Assembly (NCBI RefSeq): GCF_001942405.1
Contig: NZ_MKKA01000001.1
Span: forward strand, 54,007 to 118,006
Direction: 5' to 3'
DNA: 64,000 nt
Source of the DNA: Ornithinimicrobium sp. CNJ-824
GTDB lineage: Bacteria > Actinomycetota > Actinomycetes > Actinomycetales > Dermatophilaceae
The notes beneath the pieces are model-generated. The model was not told where the DNA came from and ran no database searches. It saw only the letters and a list, made by a program, of their open reading frames with translations. A program made the position numbers and the translations under genes. Of the stretch, positions 9,701-22,290 are shown one piece after another (the first letter of the stretch is position 1; every line of letters starts with the position of its first letter).

Positions 9701-10474
9701 GCTCGGCCCGGTCCCACCACCAGTCGACCAGCGGCCACCAGGTTCGTGGGCCGTCATCCGGTCGGCGTCCCCCCGGGTGAACCACCCGGCCTCGAGCACG
9801 TCGTCGAGGTCGGGCCGCAGGGGCGGCAGACCGTCGGTGTCCAGCACCGCCCCGAAGACCTGCAGGTGGTTGACCCCGGTGTCGAAGGGCCGCGGGTCGG
9901 CCCCGGGGGCCACCGTGATGCGCTCGTAGCCGACCGGCACCAGCTCCGCGGGGTCGAGCACCAGACCCGTCTCCTCGACGACCTCCCGCACCGCCCCCTC
10001 GCGCACGGTCTCGCCACGCTCGCGCTTGCCCCCGGGCGGCGCCCAGCCGGGACGGGTCGCGTTGCGCACCAGGGCCATCCACGCGTCCCGGCGGACGAGG
10101 ACGACGGCCGCGCCGGCGTGCGTCTGCTCCATCCCCGAGGCGAGCACGTCGAGCACGTGCGGGGCCGAGGTGGCCGCGGCGAGCCCGTTCTCCACCCGGG
10201 CGAGCGGGCGCTCCCCCCGTCGCTTGCGGAACCGCAGGCCGCTGTCCCGCAGCCGCCGGGCCAGCTCGGTCGCCGGCACCGGCACCGCCCCCGCGGCGAC
10301 GAGCGCGGCATACCGCTCCTCGGGGACGTCGTAGTGGTCGCCCTCGAAGGCCCGTCCGGGCAGGCCCGCGGCCCGCGCGAACGCGTGCAGCTCGGCCAGC
10401 GAGCTGTCGCTGACCAGGTGGGAGAAGTGCCGCCCGTGGGCCGGCCACAGGGGCGGGTCGATGAGGACGGTCAT
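9684..10474 (-). CDS. DUF4031 plus NUDIX hydrolase; one frame break
   Basis: The N-terminal ~85 residues ([23 protein letters not shown]) match the DUF4031 domain. A NUDIX domain follows with the box [23 protein letters not shown] (G-x5-E-x7-REVxEE), which hydrolyses nucleoside-diphosphate-linked compounds. The frame breaks near 9745: MTAHEP is followed by an unrelated reading, while the neighbouring frame gives [19 protein letters not shown] and a stop at 9684. Adding one base restores about 263 residues. The start ATG overlaps the stop of ynfA by 4 bp. The DUF4031-NUDIX pairing recurs in actinobacteria; the substrate is unknown. Confidence 0.8.
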
Positions 10475-10807
10475 GGCAGCGACCGCGGCGCGTACATGAT
10501 GATCGCGACGCCCACGAGGCAGGTCAGCGCCCCGAGCACGTCCCAGCGGTCGGGGCGGAAGCCGTCGGCCACCATGCCCCACAGCAGCGACCCGACGATG
10601 AACACCCCGCCGTAGGCCGCCAGGACCCGGCCGAAGTGCGCGTCCGGCTGGAACGCGGCCACGACCCCGTACAGCCCCAGGCTGACGACCCCGATCCCCA
10701 CGAACAGCCACCCCCCGGTGCTCCTTGATCCCCTGCCAGACCAGCCACGCACCCCCGATCTCCAGCAGCGCCGCGAGGGCGAACAGGGTGATCGAGCGTC
10801 CGGTCAT
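10471..10807 (-). CDS. YnfA/UPF0060 small membrane protein; one frame break
   Basis: Small four-helix inner-membrane protein of the YnfA family (SMR-like fold). It starts [21 protein letters not shown] and resumes [15 protein letters not shown]. The later [13 protein letters not shown] and [12 protein letters not shown] are family hallmarks. The two parts are in different frames. The switch lies in a run of six C (six G on the coding strand) at 10713-10718; removing one base gives IKEHRGWLFVG and a 111-residue protein, the normal size. This is the only break in the window explained by an extra rather than a missing base. Confidence 0.82.
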
Positions 10808-10987
10808 GCGTCCGAGACTACCGGTGCCCGGGTATGCGGTCGCGCCCGTCGGGCACGGGTGCGGGGGGAAGGTGCGGGGGGTGGGGCTGCGGCCGGGGAG
10901 CTGTGGACAACTCACCGGGTCGTGCGCGTGGGAGGCCTACCGTCGGGGGGCGAGGGGGCCGACCGGCCGCCACGAGGAGGATGAGTC

Positions 10988-11284
10988 ATGAGCAACACGT
11001 TCGCCGTCGACACGGCCCGGATCGCCGCTGCCTCGGGCGACATCGAGCGGATCGCGACCACGATCGAGGCCGAGGTGCGCGCGATGATGGGCAGCCTGAC
11101 CGCGCTGCAGGACTGCTGGCAGGGGTCGGCCTCGGCCGGCTTCCAGTCCGTCACCCAGGACTGGAGCGCGACCCAGGAGCGGGTGCGCGCCTCGTTGCAG
11201 CAGATCTCCACCACCCTGCGCAGCGCCGGCCAGGACTACGAGCTGGTCGAGCAGACCAACCGGATGCGGTTCCAGCCGGGCTGA
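10988..11284 (+). CDS. WXG100-family (ESAT-6-like) protein
   Basis: Helical hairpin protein of 98 residues with the turn motif W-Q-G (DCWQGSASAGF) at mid-length. These small dimers are secreted by type VII (ESX/Yuk) systems. GAGGAGG stands just before the ATG. No EccC ATPase, EsxB partner, PE/PPE or toxin gene is near, so it is an orphan here and must use a secretion system encoded elsewhere, if it is secreted at all. Confidence 0.85.
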   Translation: MSNTFAVDTARIAAASGDIERIATTIEAEVRAMMGSLTALQDCWQGSASAGFQSVTQDWSATQERVRASLQQISTTLRSAGQDYELVEQTNRMRFQPG

Positions 11285-11342
11285 CGCGCAGGGACGGGGC
11301 GACCGGTCCCGGCCGTCCACCCGAGGGCGTCCCGTGGCACGC

Positions 11343-11382
11343 CGACGGGGCGGCCCCTCCGGTGGGAGGGACCGCCCCGTCG
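11343..11382. terminator. Bidirectional terminator hairpin between WXG100 and groEL2
   Basis: An inverted repeat with 18-base arms (11343-11360 and 11365-11382), one mismatch and a GGTG loop. It lies between the convergent WXG100 and groEL2 genes. There is no T-run, as is usual for actinobacterial intrinsic terminators. Confidence 0.75.
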
Positions 11383-11438
11383 GTGCGTTGACCGCCCGCG
11401 AGGAACGCGGGCGCGCTGTGCTCCGATCCGTCAGCGGA

Positions 11439-14132
<2,694 letters not shown>

Positions 14133-14209
14133 GCCCCCAGTCTACGGGCGGGCGGCACGTGCCTCCGCGCCGCCGGGACGGCCCGAGCGTGCGCTCCTCG
14201 CCGCCCGGC

Positions 14210-15877
14210 TCAGGACAGCCCGGTGATGGTGCCGTCCTCGGCGATGTCCATCCCGACCGCCGCCGGGACCCTCGGCAGACCGGGCATCCGCAGGATGTCG
14301 CCGGTCAGGGCCACGACGAACCCGGCGCCGGCGTTGACGACCAGCTCGCGCACGGTGATCCGGAACCCGCGGGGCGCGCCCAGCAGGGTGGGGTCGTCGG
14401 AGAAGGAGTACTGCGTCTTGGCCATGCACACCGGCAGGTGGCCGTGGCCCTGCGCCTGCAGGTCGGCCAGCTGCGTGCGCGCCGCGGGGGCCAGGTCGAC
14501 CCCGTCGGCGCGGTAGATCTCCCGGGCCACCGTCCCGATCTTGGTGAGCAGGTCGTCGGCCGGCTCGTAGAGCGGGGCGAAGCTGCTCTCCTGGCCGCAC
14601 AGCTCGACGACCGCCCGGGCCAGCTCCTCCCCGCCCTCGCCACCCCGGGCGAAGACGTCCGAGAGCGCCATCGGTGCGCCCAGCTGGGCGCAGCGGTCCC
14701 GGACCAGGTCCAGCTCGGCGTCGGTGTCCGTGGGGAAGCGGTTGAGGGCGACGACGACCGGGACGCCGAACTTCTGCAGGTTCTCCAGGTGCTGCTCGAG
14801 GTTGACCACGCCGCGGCCGAGCGCCTCGAGGTCCTCGGTGGCCAGCGCCTTCTTGTCCATCCCCCCGTTGAGCTTGAGGGCGCGGACGGTGGCGACGAGG
14901 ACGACCGCCGAAGGGGTCAGCCCGCCGGCCGGGACGACGATGTCGAAGAACTTCTCGGCCCCCAGGTCGGCGCCGAACCCGGCCTCGGTGACGACGTAGT
15001 CGGCCAGCTTGAGGGCGGTGCGGGTGGCCAGCACCGAGTTGTTGCCGTGGGCGATGTTGGCGAACGGCCCGCCGTGGATGATCGCCGGCGTGTTCTCCAG
15101 TGTCTGGACCAGGTTGGGCTTGACCGCGTCCTTCATCAGCAGCGCCATCGCGCCGGCCGCGTCGAGGTCGGCCGCGGTGACCGGCTGCTTGTCGTAGGTC
15201 TGCGCCACGACCATCCGGCCGAGACGTTCCTTCAGGTCCTCGACCCCGGTGGCCAGGCACAGGGCCGCCATGATCTCGCTGGCGACGGTGATCTCGAAGC
15301 CGGACTCCCGGACCACACCGTCACCCACCTTGCCCAGGCCGACGACGATGTTGCGCAGCGAGCGGTCGTTCATGTCCAGGGCCCGCTTCCAGCTGACCCG
15401 CTTGGGGTTGATGCCCAGCGGGTTGCCCTGGTGGACGGAGTTGTCGAGCAGCGCCGCGAGCAGGTTGTGCGCCGAGGTGATGGCGTGGAAGTCGCCGGTG
15501 AAGTGCAGGTTGATGTCCTCCATCGGCACCACCTGGGCGAAGCCGCCGCCGGCCGCCCCGCCCTTCATCCCGAAGACGGGCCCCAGGGAGGGCTCGCGCA
15601 GGGTCGTGATCGCCCGGTGCCCCAGCCGGTTGAGGGCCATCGAGAGCCCGACGTTGGTGGTCGTCTTACCCTCCCCCGCGGCGGTCGGGTTGATCGCCGT
15701 GCACAGGATGAGGTGGCCGTCGGGCCGGCCGGCCAGCCGGTCGAGCACGTCCAGTGACAGCTTGGCCTTGTCGTGCCCGTAGGGCTCGTAGTCCTCCGGG
15801 CCCAGGCCGAGCCCCTCGGCGATCTCGCCGATCGGGCGCAGGCGGGCGGACTGGGCGATCTCGACGTCGGTCTGCAC
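14210..15877 (-). CDS. fhs: Formate-tetrahydrofolate ligase
   Basis: ATP-dependent synthesis of 10-formyltetrahydrofolate from formate and tetrahydrofolate, feeding one-carbon metabolism in the cytoplasm. The protein has 555 residues, the usual length. The P-loop lies in [16 protein letters not shown]. The family stretches [34 protein letters not shown] and [14 protein letters not shown] are intact. The GTG at 15877 is chosen over the longer frame because AGGAGGT lies nine bases before it and the protein then starts at the conserved [13 protein letters not shown]. Confidence 0.95.
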   Translation of the reverse strand: MQTDVEIAQSARLRPIGEIAEGLGLGPEDYEPYGHDKAKLSLDVLDRLAGRPDGHLILCTAINPTAAGEGKTTTNVGLSMALNRLGHRAITTLREPSLGPVFGMKGGAAGGGFAQVVPMEDINLHFTGDFHAITSAHNLLAALLDNSVHQGNPLGINPKRVSWKRALDMNDRSLRNIVVGLGKVGDGVVRESGFEITVASEIMAALCLATGVEDLKERLGRMVVAQTYDKQPVTAADLDAAGAMALLMKDAVKPNLVQTLENTPAIIHGGPFANIAHGNNSVLATRTALKLADYVVTEAGFGADLGAEKFFDIVVPAGGLTPSAVVLVATVRALKLNGGMDKKALATEDLEALGRGVVNLEQHLENLQKFGVPVVVALNRFPTDTDAELDLVRDRCAQLGAPMALSDVFARGGEGGEELARAVVELCGQESSFAPLYEPADDLLTKIGTVAREIYRADGVDLAPAARTQLADLQAQGHGHLPVCMAKTQYSFSDDPTLLGAPRGFRITVRELVVNAGAGFVVALTGDILRMPGLPRVPAAVGMDIAEDGTITGLS

Positions 15878-16070
15878 GGGCTGACGACCTCCTGGTGCCG
15901 GGCGGGGCCGCCGTTGGCCCCACGTCGGAGAGCACGCTATCGACCCCGGTGGACAGACCGGCGGGCAGGTCGCCCCCGCCGCCTCCCTGCCCGCTCGCGG
16001 GGGACGCCTGAGGCGTCTGGGACCACCGGGACGGACGGGGTCCGACGACCCACCGGACATGCCCGGCAAA

Positions 16071-16101
16071 TGACACACGTGCAATTCGGGTGTCGTAGAC
16101 T
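16071..16101 (+). promoter_or_regulatory. Putative promoter of the DUF3263 gene
   Basis: TGACAC at 16071-16076 and TAGACT at 16096-16101, 19 bp apart, lie in the divergent spacer between fhs and the DUF3263 gene. The spacing is slightly long; the -10 box is the better-supported half. Confidence 0.4.
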
Positions 16102-16167
16102 GACGGCCAGTTCGAGCGGCTCTGGCACCGGCGAGGCCAGGCACCACCGGGACGAGAGGGAGTGTTC

Positions 16168-16452
16168 ATGGGCGCGGCCCCGCGGGTCAACGATGTCGGG
16201 ACGGACCTCTCCGACCGCGACCGCAGGATCCTCGACTTCGAGCACCGGTGGTGGAAGCACGCCGGCTCCAAGGAGGAGGCGGTCAAGGAGCTCTTCGACC
16301 TCAGCCCCACCCGGTACTACCAGCTGCTCAACCAGCTCATCGACAGCGAGGCCGCCCTGGCGCACGACCCGCTGCTCATCAAGCGCCTGCGCCGTCAGCG
16401 CGCCACCCGCCAGCGCAGCCGCTCTGCCCGCCGGCTGGGCATCGAGCTGTAG
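16168..16452 (+). CDS. DUF3263 protein
   Basis: Small basic protein of 94 residues. The DUF3263 domain ([23 protein letters not shown], then [17 protein letters not shown]) looks like a helix-turn-helix, and an Arg-rich C-terminus follows. The family is confined to actinobacteria and is probably DNA binding. The ATG at 16168 (MGAAPRVND) is preferred to the GTG at 16162 because GGGAG precedes it at a proper distance. Confidence 0.8.
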   Translation: MGAAPRVNDVGTDLSDRDRRILDFEHRWWKHAGSKEEAVKELFDLSPTRYYQLLNQLIDSEAALAHDPLLIKRLRRQRATRQRSRSARRLGIEL

Positions 16453-16531
16453 CCCCCCGGCGGCGGACCGGCCTCCCACGCCGTCCCGGCGCCCCCTCGC
16501 CGCCCCCAGCGCCACCGCATACCCTGTCCCG

Positions 16532-17212
16532 GTGCCCGACTCCGCCCCGCTGACCGAGCTGGTCCACCCCAGCTGGGCCGACGCCCTCTCCCCGGCCGCG
16601 GACACCGTCCGGGAGCTCGGGGACTTCCTGCGCGCCGAGCTGGCCGCCGGCCGCGGCTACCTGCCCCCCGGGCCCCAGGTCCTGCGGGTCTTCCGGCAGC
16701 CGCTGCCGGACGTGCGCGTGCTCGTCGTCGGGCAGGACCCCTACCCCACCCCCGGCCACGCCGTCGGGCTGAGCTTCTCGGTGGCCCCCGACGTGCGCCC
16801 GCTGCCCCGCAGCCTGCAGAACATCTTCGCCGAGCTCGTGGACGACCTGGGCTGCCCCGCCCCCTCGACCGGCGACCTCGGCCCCTGGTCCGAGCGGGGC
16901 GTCCTGCTGCTCAACCGCGTGCTCACCGTGCGGCCGGGCGCCCCGGCCAGCCACCGGGGACGGGGCTGGGAGCAGGTCAGCGAGCTGGCGATCGACGCCC
17001 TCGTGCGCCGCGGCGGCCCGCTGGTGGCCGTCCTGTGGGGACGCGACGCCCGTGGCCTGGCCGCCCGCCTCGGCGGCGTGCCGCGCGTGGAGAGCGCGCA
17101 CCCCTCCCCGCTGTCGGCCCGGCACGGGTTCTTCGGCAGCCGCCCGTTCAGCCGCACCAACACCCTGCTCCGGCAGCAGGGGGCCGACCCGATCGACTGG
17201 AGTTTGCCATGA
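16532..17212 (+). CDS. ung: Uracil-DNA glycosylase, family 1
   Basis: Removes uracil from DNA in base-excision repair. The 226-residue protein has the water-activating loop [17 protein letters not shown], the uracil-binding stretch [12 protein letters not shown] and the DNA-intercalation loop HPSPLSA. The start GTG at 16532 gives [15 protein letters not shown]. The stop overlaps the ATG of the following SGNH hydrolase gene by 4 bp, so both are translated from one message. Confidence 0.93.
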   Translation: MPDSAPLTELVHPSWADALSPAADTVRELGDFLRAELAAGRGYLPPGPQVLRVFRQPLPDVRVLVVGQDPYPTPGHAVGLSFSVAPDVRPLPRSLQNIFAELVDDLGCPAPSTGDLGPWSERGVLLLNRVLTVRPGAPASHRGRGWEQVSELAIDALVRRGGPLVAVLWGRDARGLAARLGGVPRVESAHPSPLSARHGFFGSRPFSRTNTLLRQQGADPIDWSLP

Positions 17213-18072
17213 CCCTGAGCGACGGCCTGCCGTCCCTGCCCCCGCGCGCCGCCGTGCACGGCGGGGCCGGCAGCGTCCGCCCGGAGCCGCGCGCGTGGTC
17301 GCGCTACGTCGCGATCGGCGACTCCTTCACCGAGGGGATGAGCGACGCCTCCCCACACGACCCCGACGTGTTCGTCGGCTGGGCCGACCGGCTGGCCTCG
17401 CTGCTCGCGCCGCACGCTCCCCAGCTGTCCTACGCCAACCTGGCCGTGCGCGGGCGCAAGCTCGCCGACGTGGCCGGTCCCCAGCTGGACGCCGCGCTGG
17501 CCCTCGGGCCTGACCTGGTCAGCATCGTCGGCGGGGGCAACGACATCCTGCGGCCGACGGCGGACGTGGACGCCCTGGCGGCCCAGCTGGAGCAGGCCGT
17601 CGCGCGCATCCGGGCCACCGGCGCGGACGTGCTCATGGCCACGCCCACGGACCCGGTCGGCGCGCCGGTCATCGGCCGCACCCGCGGCCGGGCGGCGGTC
17701 TACATCGCGCACATCTGGTCGATCGCCCAGCGCCACGGCTGCTTCGTGCTCAACCAGTGGGCCTGCGACTTCCTCCAGGACTGGCGGATGTGGGCCGACG
17801 ACCGGATCCACATGACCTCCGAGGGTCACCGGCGGGTCGCCCTGGCCGCCTACGCCGCCCTCGGCCACGACCCCCAGGAGGCGGACTGGCACGTCCCCCT
17901 CCCCCCGCAGCAGCCGCCCGGGTTCGTCGCCGGGGCCCGCGAGCACGGCCGCTGGGTGCGCGAGCACGCCGGCCCCTGGGTGCGACGTCGCGTGCAGGGC
18001 CGGTCCTCCGGCGACGGGCGCTCCGCCAAGCGGCCGCAGCTGCTGCCGGTGGAGCCTCCCGCGGCGGACTGA
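17209..18072 (+). CDS. SGNH/GDSL-family hydrolase
   Basis: Esterase-fold protein of 287 residues. Block I is [12 protein letters not shown] (nucleophile Ser), block [13 protein letters not shown] (Gly/Asn) and block [15 protein letters not shown] (Asp and His). There is no signal peptide, so it probably acts in the cytoplasm on an unknown ester. About 60 proline- and arginine-rich residues follow the domain. It is coupled to ung by a 4-bp overlap. Confidence 0.87.
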   Translation: MTLSDGLPSLPPRAAVHGGAGSVRPEPRAWSRYVAIGDSFTEGMSDASPHDPDVFVGWADRLASLLAPHAPQLSYANLAVRGRKLADVAGPQLDAALALGPDLVSIVGGGNDILRPTADVDALAAQLEQAVARIRATGADVLMATPTDPVGAPVIGRTRGRAAVYIAHIWSIAQRHGCFVLNQWACDFLQDWRMWADDRIHMTSEGHRRVALAAYAALGHDPQEADWHVPLPPQQPPGFVAGAREHGRWVREHAGPWVRRRVQGRSSGDGRSAKRPQLLPVEPPAAD

Positions 18073-18148
18073 GCCTGGCCCCGGGCCCGGCCGCCTGCGC
18101 CGCAGGACCCCCGCGTGCAGCCACGGGAGGACCCTGCCACGATGAGGT

Positions 18149-19090
18149 ATGGCACACCCGGTCCTGACCCCCGAGGAGATCGCCCGCCGCACCGAGCTGG
18201 CCTGCGAGGCGGCGTTCACGGCCGCGAGCGACCTGGACCTGGAGGTCACCGACACCGAGGTCCTGCACGAGGCGTTCTCGGTCGTCGTCCGGCTCTCCCC
18301 CACCCCCGTCGTGGCCCGGATCCCGGTCGTCCACCCGCCGGGGACGACCGCCGAGCAGGTCGAGGAGCGGCAGTGCCGCGAGCTGGACGTCGCCGGCTGG
18401 CTGCACGAGCACGGCGTGCCGACCACCCGCCCCAGCCCGCTCGTGCCGCCGGAGCCGGTGCGCCAGGACGGGTTCGCGATCACCTTCTGGGAGCTGGTCG
18501 AGACCACCCCCGACCACCAGGCCTACCGCGCGGCCGACCCCGAGGTCGCCGCCGCGCTGCACCTGGCCCTGGCCGCCTACCCCGGGGAGCTGCCCTTCCT
18601 CGCCCCCTTCAACGGGGCGCTGGCCGCCATGGTCGAGGCCGCCGAGGGCTCACCGCTGCTGTCCGCCCAGGACGTCGACCGGCTGCACGCCCAGTGGCAC
18701 GCGCTGGCGCCGGTGCTGGCCGACGAGGACGCCTTCCAGGCCCGGTTCGGCCCCACCACCGTGCAGCCCATCCAGGGGGACACCCCCGTGCACAACGTCA
18801 TCCGCAGCCCGCGGGGCCTGGTCTTCGCCGACTTCGAGGACGTGTGCCGAGGCCCCGTCGAGTGGGACCTGGCCGGGCTGGGCGCCGAGGCGGTCGCGGC
18901 CTACGACGAGGCCGTGGAGAACCTCGACCTGCGCCGCACCGACCCCCGGCTCGTGGAGGCCATGGACGCCGCCCGCCGGGTCCAGGCCGTCGCGAGCCTG
19001 TGCCTGGTCCCGCAGCTGCCGCTCCTCGAGCAGGGTCTGGCGCCGCTGGTGCAGCAGTGGCGCGAGCAGGACGTGACCCTGCGCATCTGA
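18149..19090 (+). CDS. APH-family phosphotransferase
   Basis: Kinase-like protein of 313 residues related to aminoglycoside phosphotransferases. The catalytic loop reads QGDTPVHNVI (the usual HGD has Gln for His) and the metal-binding Asp lies in FADFEDVCRGPVEWDLAG. A small-molecule kinase role is likely; the substrate, and whether it has anything to do with antibiotics, cannot be told. Confidence 0.78.
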   Translation: MAHPVLTPEEIARRTELACEAAFTAASDLDLEVTDTEVLHEAFSVVVRLSPTPVVARIPVVHPPGTTAEQVEERQCRELDVAGWLHEHGVPTTRPSPLVPPEPVRQDGFAITFWELVETTPDHQAYRAADPEVAAALHLALAAYPGELPFLAPFNGALAAMVEAAEGSPLLSAQDVDRLHAQWHALAPVLADEDAFQARFGPTTVQPIQGDTPVHNVIRSPRGLVFADFEDVCRGPVEWDLAGLGAEAVAAYDEAVENLDLRRTDPRLVEAMDAARRVQAVASLCLVPQLPLLEQGLAPLVQQWREQDVTLRI

Positions 19091-19145
19091 GGGCGCACCC
19101 GAGCAGTCGACGCAGGGGCGCATCTGCGACGGTATGCTGCTTTCC

Positions 19146-19538
19146 ATGTCGCATCTGCGTGTCGCCGAGGCCGCGTCCCTCCTGGGTGTCTCCTCCGACA
19201 CCGTCCGGAGGGCCATCGACGCCGGCCGGCTGACGGCCACCAGGGACGAGGCGGGCCGGATCGTGGTCGACGGGGCCGAGCTGGCCGGCTACGCCCAGCG
19301 GACGGCCCAGGCCGCCGAGGCCGGCACCGGGACCTCCTCGCCGCGCAACCAGATGCGCGGGCTGGTCACCCGCATCCTCAGCGACACAGTCATGTCCCAG
19401 GTCGACGTCCAGGCCGGCCCCTTCCGGCTGGTCTCGCTGCTGTCCACCGAGGCGGTGCAGGAGCTGGGCCTGGAGGTCGGCAGCGTCGTGGTCGCCTCGA
19501 TCAAGTCCACGCACGTCACCGTCGGGCTGCCCCGGTGA
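19146..19538 (+). CDS. HTH-TOBE molybdate-responsive regulator (ModE-like)
   Basis: About 130 residues. An excisionase/MerR-like helix-turn-helix (HLRVAEAASLLGVSSDTVRRAID) is joined to a TOBE (Mop) domain (RNQMRGLVTRILSDTVMSQVDVQ to SIKSTHVTVGLPR), which binds molybdate. The stop overlaps the modA start (GTGA). Position and architecture make it the likely molybdate-sensing regulator of modABC. The ATG at 19146 is preferred over one at 19134 because the conserved domain begins there. Confidence 0.82.
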   Translation: MSHLRVAEAASLLGVSSDTVRRAIDAGRLTATRDEAGRIVVDGAELAGYAQRTAQAAEAGTGTSSPRNQMRGLVTRILSDTVMSQVDVQAGPFRLVSLLSTEAVQELGLEVGSVVVASIKSTHVTVGLPR

Positions 19539-20335
19539 GCCGGCTCCCCGCGCTCCTTCTGTCCAGCACGGTCGGGCTGTCCGTCGCGGTCGGGCTGTCC
19601 GCCTGCGGCCTGCCCTCGGGGGGCACCTCGGGGGACACGTCGGGCACCGGGACCCCCGCCTCCGACGGGCTCACCGTCCTGGCCGCCGCCTCCCTCACGG
19701 ACGTCCTGGAGGAGGTGGCGGACCTGGTCCGCGCCGAGCACCCCGACCTGCAGGTCGACCTGGCCTTCGCGGCCAGCTCCACGGTCGTCCAGCAGGTCGA
19801 CCAGGGCGCGCCGGCCGACGTCGTCGTCCTGGCGGGGCCCGAGCCGCTGGCGATGGTCGACCCCGACCTGGTCCGGGGCGACCCCGTCGTCGTGGCCACG
19901 AACACCCTCGTCCTCACCGTGCCGGCCGGTCCCGACGACCCCGGCACCGGGCCGGTGACCGCGGTCGAGGACCTGGCGCGCGACGGCATACGCCTCGTGG
20001 TGTGCCGTCCCGAGGCCCCCTGCGGACGGGCCGCGGAGACCCTGCTGGCGGATCTCGGAGTGGCGCCGCGGATCGCCTCCTACGAGCCGGACGCCCGGGC
20101 CACCCTCACCAAGGTCGAGCTCGGCGAGGCCGACGCCGGGCTGGTCTGGCGCACCGACGTCCTCGCCGCCGACGGGCGGGTCCGCGAGGTGCCCCTGCCG
20201 GAGGGTGCGGAGGTCACCAACGACTACCCGCTGGCCGTCGTCTCCGTCGACCCCGCGGCCGCGTGGTTCGTCGAGGCGATCACCTCCGAGGACGGCCGGC
20301 GCCTCCTCGCCGACGCCGGGTTCGGGCTCCCGTGA
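19535..20335 (+). CDS. modA: Molybdate ABC transporter, substrate-binding lipoprotein
   Basis: Periplasmic-type binding protein of 266 residues with a lipoprotein signal ending in the lipobox LSAC (VAVGLSACGLPSGG), so it is anchored outside the membrane. LTVLAAASLTDVLEEVAD, FAASSTVVQQVDQGAPADVVV and the later DAGLVWRTDVLA are typical ModA segments that shape the oxyanion pocket. It overlaps the HTH-TOBE gene upstream and modB downstream by 4 bp each. Confidence 0.93.
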   Translation: MSRLPALLLSSTVGLSVAVGLSACGLPSGGTSGDTSGTGTPASDGLTVLAAASLTDVLEEVADLVRAEHPDLQVDLAFAASSTVVQQVDQGAPADVVVLAGPEPLAMVDPDLVRGDPVVVATNTLVLTVPAGPDDPGTGPVTAVEDLARDGIRLVVCRPEAPCGRAAETLLADLGVAPRIASYEPDARATLTKVELGEADAGLVWRTDVLAADGRVREVPLPEGAEVTNDYPLAVVSVDPAAAWFVEAITSEDGRRLLADAGFGLP

Positions 20336-21117
20336 GCACCCGGGTGCGGGGCGGCCGGCTGCCCCTGCTGGCACCCGCCGGGCTCGCGCTGACCCTCGTC
20401 GCCCTGCCCATGCTGGCCCTGCTCCTGCGGGTCGAGTGGGCCGAGCTGCCCACCCACCTGTCCCGCCCCGTAGTCGGCCAGTCCCTCCGGCTCTCCGCGG
20501 TGACCACGAGCGCCACCATGGTCGTCGTCTGGCTGCTCGGCACGCCGCTGGCCTGGGTGCTGGCCCGCGCGGACCACCGGCTGACCACCTGGGTCCGGGC
20601 CCTGGTCACCGTGCCGCTGGTCCTGCCGCCCGTCGTCGGCGGCGTGGCGCTGCTGATGACCTACGGCCGCCGTGGGGTGGTCGGCGGCTGGCTCGAGCAG
20701 GTGACGGGGCTGACCGTGCCGTTCACGACCGTGGCCGTGGTGCTCGCCGAGATCTTCGTGGCGCTGCCGTTCTACGTCATCACCGTCGAGGGGGCCATGC
20801 GCGGTCTGGACCGGCGCTACGACCAGCTCGCGGCGACGCTCGGCGCCGGTCCGCTGCGCACCTTCACCCGGGTCGCGCTGCCGATGGTGCTGCCCGGCGT
20901 CGCGGCGGGCTCGGCCCTCGCCTGGGCCCGGGCCCTCGGCGAGTTCGGCGCCACGATCACCTTCGCCGGCAGCTTCCCCGGCCGCACCCAGACGGCGCCG
21001 CTGGGGGTCTACGCGGCCCTGGAGCAGGACCCGCAGGCCGCGATCGCGCTGTCCCTGGTCATGCTCCTCGTCGCCGTCGTGGTGCTCGGGGCCCTGCGCT
21101 CCCGGTGGCTGCCGTGA
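20332..21117 (+). CDS. modB: Molybdate ABC transporter permease
   Basis: Inner-membrane permease of 261 residues with about five to six helices. The EAA loop that docks ModC is seen as YDQLAATLGAGPLRTFTRVALP, followed by ARALGEFGATITFAGSFPGRTQT, a ModB signature. It starts at GTG, overlapping modA. Confidence 0.93.
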   Translation: MSTRVRGGRLPLLAPAGLALTLVALPMLALLLRVEWAELPTHLSRPVVGQSLRLSAVTTSATMVVVWLLGTPLAWVLARADHRLTTWVRALVTVPLVLPPVVGGVALLMTYGRRGVVGGWLEQVTGLTVPFTTVAVVLAEIFVALPFYVITVEGAMRGLDRRYDQLAATLGAGPLRTFTRVALPMVLPGVAAGSALAWARALGEFGATITFAGSFPGRTQTAPLGVYAALEQDPQAAIALSLVMLLVAVVVLGALRSRWLP

Positions 21118-22238
21118 ACGCCGCAGCAGCGCCGTCCCCGGACCCCGTCGCCCTGGACGCGCACCTCGTCGTGGAGACCGGCGACTTCTCCCTCGACCTG
21201 GAGCTCGGCTGCGCAGTGGGGGTGACCGCCCTGCTGGGGCCCAACGGCTCCGGGAAGACGACCGCGCTCACCGCGCTCGCAGGGCTGCGCCGCCCCCGGG
21301 CCGGCCACGTCCGCGTCGCCGACGCCCCCGAGCCGGAGTGGCTGGACCTCGACCGGGGCGTCGACCTGCCTGCCGACCGCCGCAGCGTCGGCCTCGTGCT
21401 GGCCGAGCCGCTGCTCTTCCCCCACCTCGACCTGGTCGAGAACGTGGCCTTCGGCCCCCGCTCCCGGGGTATGCCGCGGCGCGCCGCCCGCGCGCGTGCC
21501 TCCCTGGAGCTGGAGCGGGTCGGGCTGGGCGACCTGGCCCGTCGACGGCCGGGCGGGCTCTCGTCGGGCCAGGCCCAGCGCGCGGCGCTCGCCCGGGCGC
21601 TGGCCACCGACCCGGCGCTGCTGCTGCTCGACGAGCCGCTGTCGGCGCTGGACCCGCAGACCCGGTCGGCCACCCGGGCCGACCTGGCCCGCCGGCTGCG
21701 CGAGTTCGCCGGGGTGACCCTGCTCGTCACGCACGACCCTGTCGACGCGCTGACGATGGCCGACCGGCTCGTCTTCCTCGACGGTGGCCGGGTCACCCAG
21801 GACGGCACCCCGGCCGACGTCGTCGCCCACCCGCGCACGGCCTACGCGGCCCAGGTCGTCGGCCTCAACCTGCTCGCCGGCACGGTGCGCTCCGGCCCGC
21901 CCGTGGTCGTCGCCGTCGACGGGGCCGGGGCCGGGGCCGAGGTGGTCACCGCCGAGGAGCCGGGAGGCCTCGCGGACGGGTCGCGGGCGCTGGCGACGGT
22001 CGACCCGGCCGCCGTCTCGGTGCACCGCGAGCGCCCGGCCGGGTCCCCCCGCAACGTCTGGCCGGTCGTCGTCACCGAGGTCACCATGGCCGGTCAGCGC
22101 GCCCGGGTCGGCCTCGACGGGCCCGTGCCCCTGGTCGCCGAGATCACCGCCGGCGCGGTCGCCGAGCTGGGCGTCGTCGCCGGGACCCGGCTGTGGGCCT
22201 CGGTCAAGGCCACCGAGGTGCGGGTCCAGCCGGGCTGA
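21114..22238 (+). CDS. modC: Molybdate ABC transporter ATP-binding protein
   Basis: ATPase of 374 residues: Walker A LLGPNGSGKTTAL, a Q-loop region, signature LSSGQAQRAALARAL (Ser for the usual second Gly), Walker B LLLLDEPLSALD and the H-loop VTHDP. A C-terminal TOBE domain (from about residue 290) gives molybdate feedback inhibition in the family. It is the last gene of the operon; an intergenic repeat follows. Confidence 0.93.
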   Translation: MNAAAAPSPDPVALDAHLVVETGDFSLDLELGCAVGVTALLGPNGSGKTTALTALAGLRRPRAGHVRVADAPEPEWLDLDRGVDLPADRRSVGLVLAEPLLFPHLDLVENVAFGPRSRGMPRRAARARASLELERVGLGDLARRRPGGLSSGQAQRAALARALATDPALLLLDEPLSALDPQTRSATRADLARRLREFAGVTLLVTHDPVDALTMADRLVFLDGGRVTQDGTPADVVAHPRTAYAAQVVGLNLLAGTVRSGPPVVVAVDGAGAGAEVVTAEEPGGLADGSRALATVDPAAVSVHRERPAGSPRNVWPVVVTEVTMAGQRARVGLDGPVPLVAEITAGAVAELGVVAGTRLWASVKATEVRVQPG

Positions 22239-22290
22239 CGGGCGGGGGGTGGGCTCCGTGGCCAGGGCTGGCCGCCGGACTCCACTCGCC

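Noticed and set aside
8231..10915. Very long open minus-strand frame of 894 codons
   Set aside because: It is a chance concatenation: it contains most of the DUF4031-NUDIX gene and the start of ynfA but then runs antisense through the HD hydrolase and DoxX-like genes with low-complexity residues, as long frames do at 73% GC.
18149..19090. Aminoglycoside resistance gene
   Set aside because: The fold is APH-like, but the catalytic loop has Gln for His, there is no mobile or resistance context, and such kinases are common housekeeping proteins in actinobacteria.
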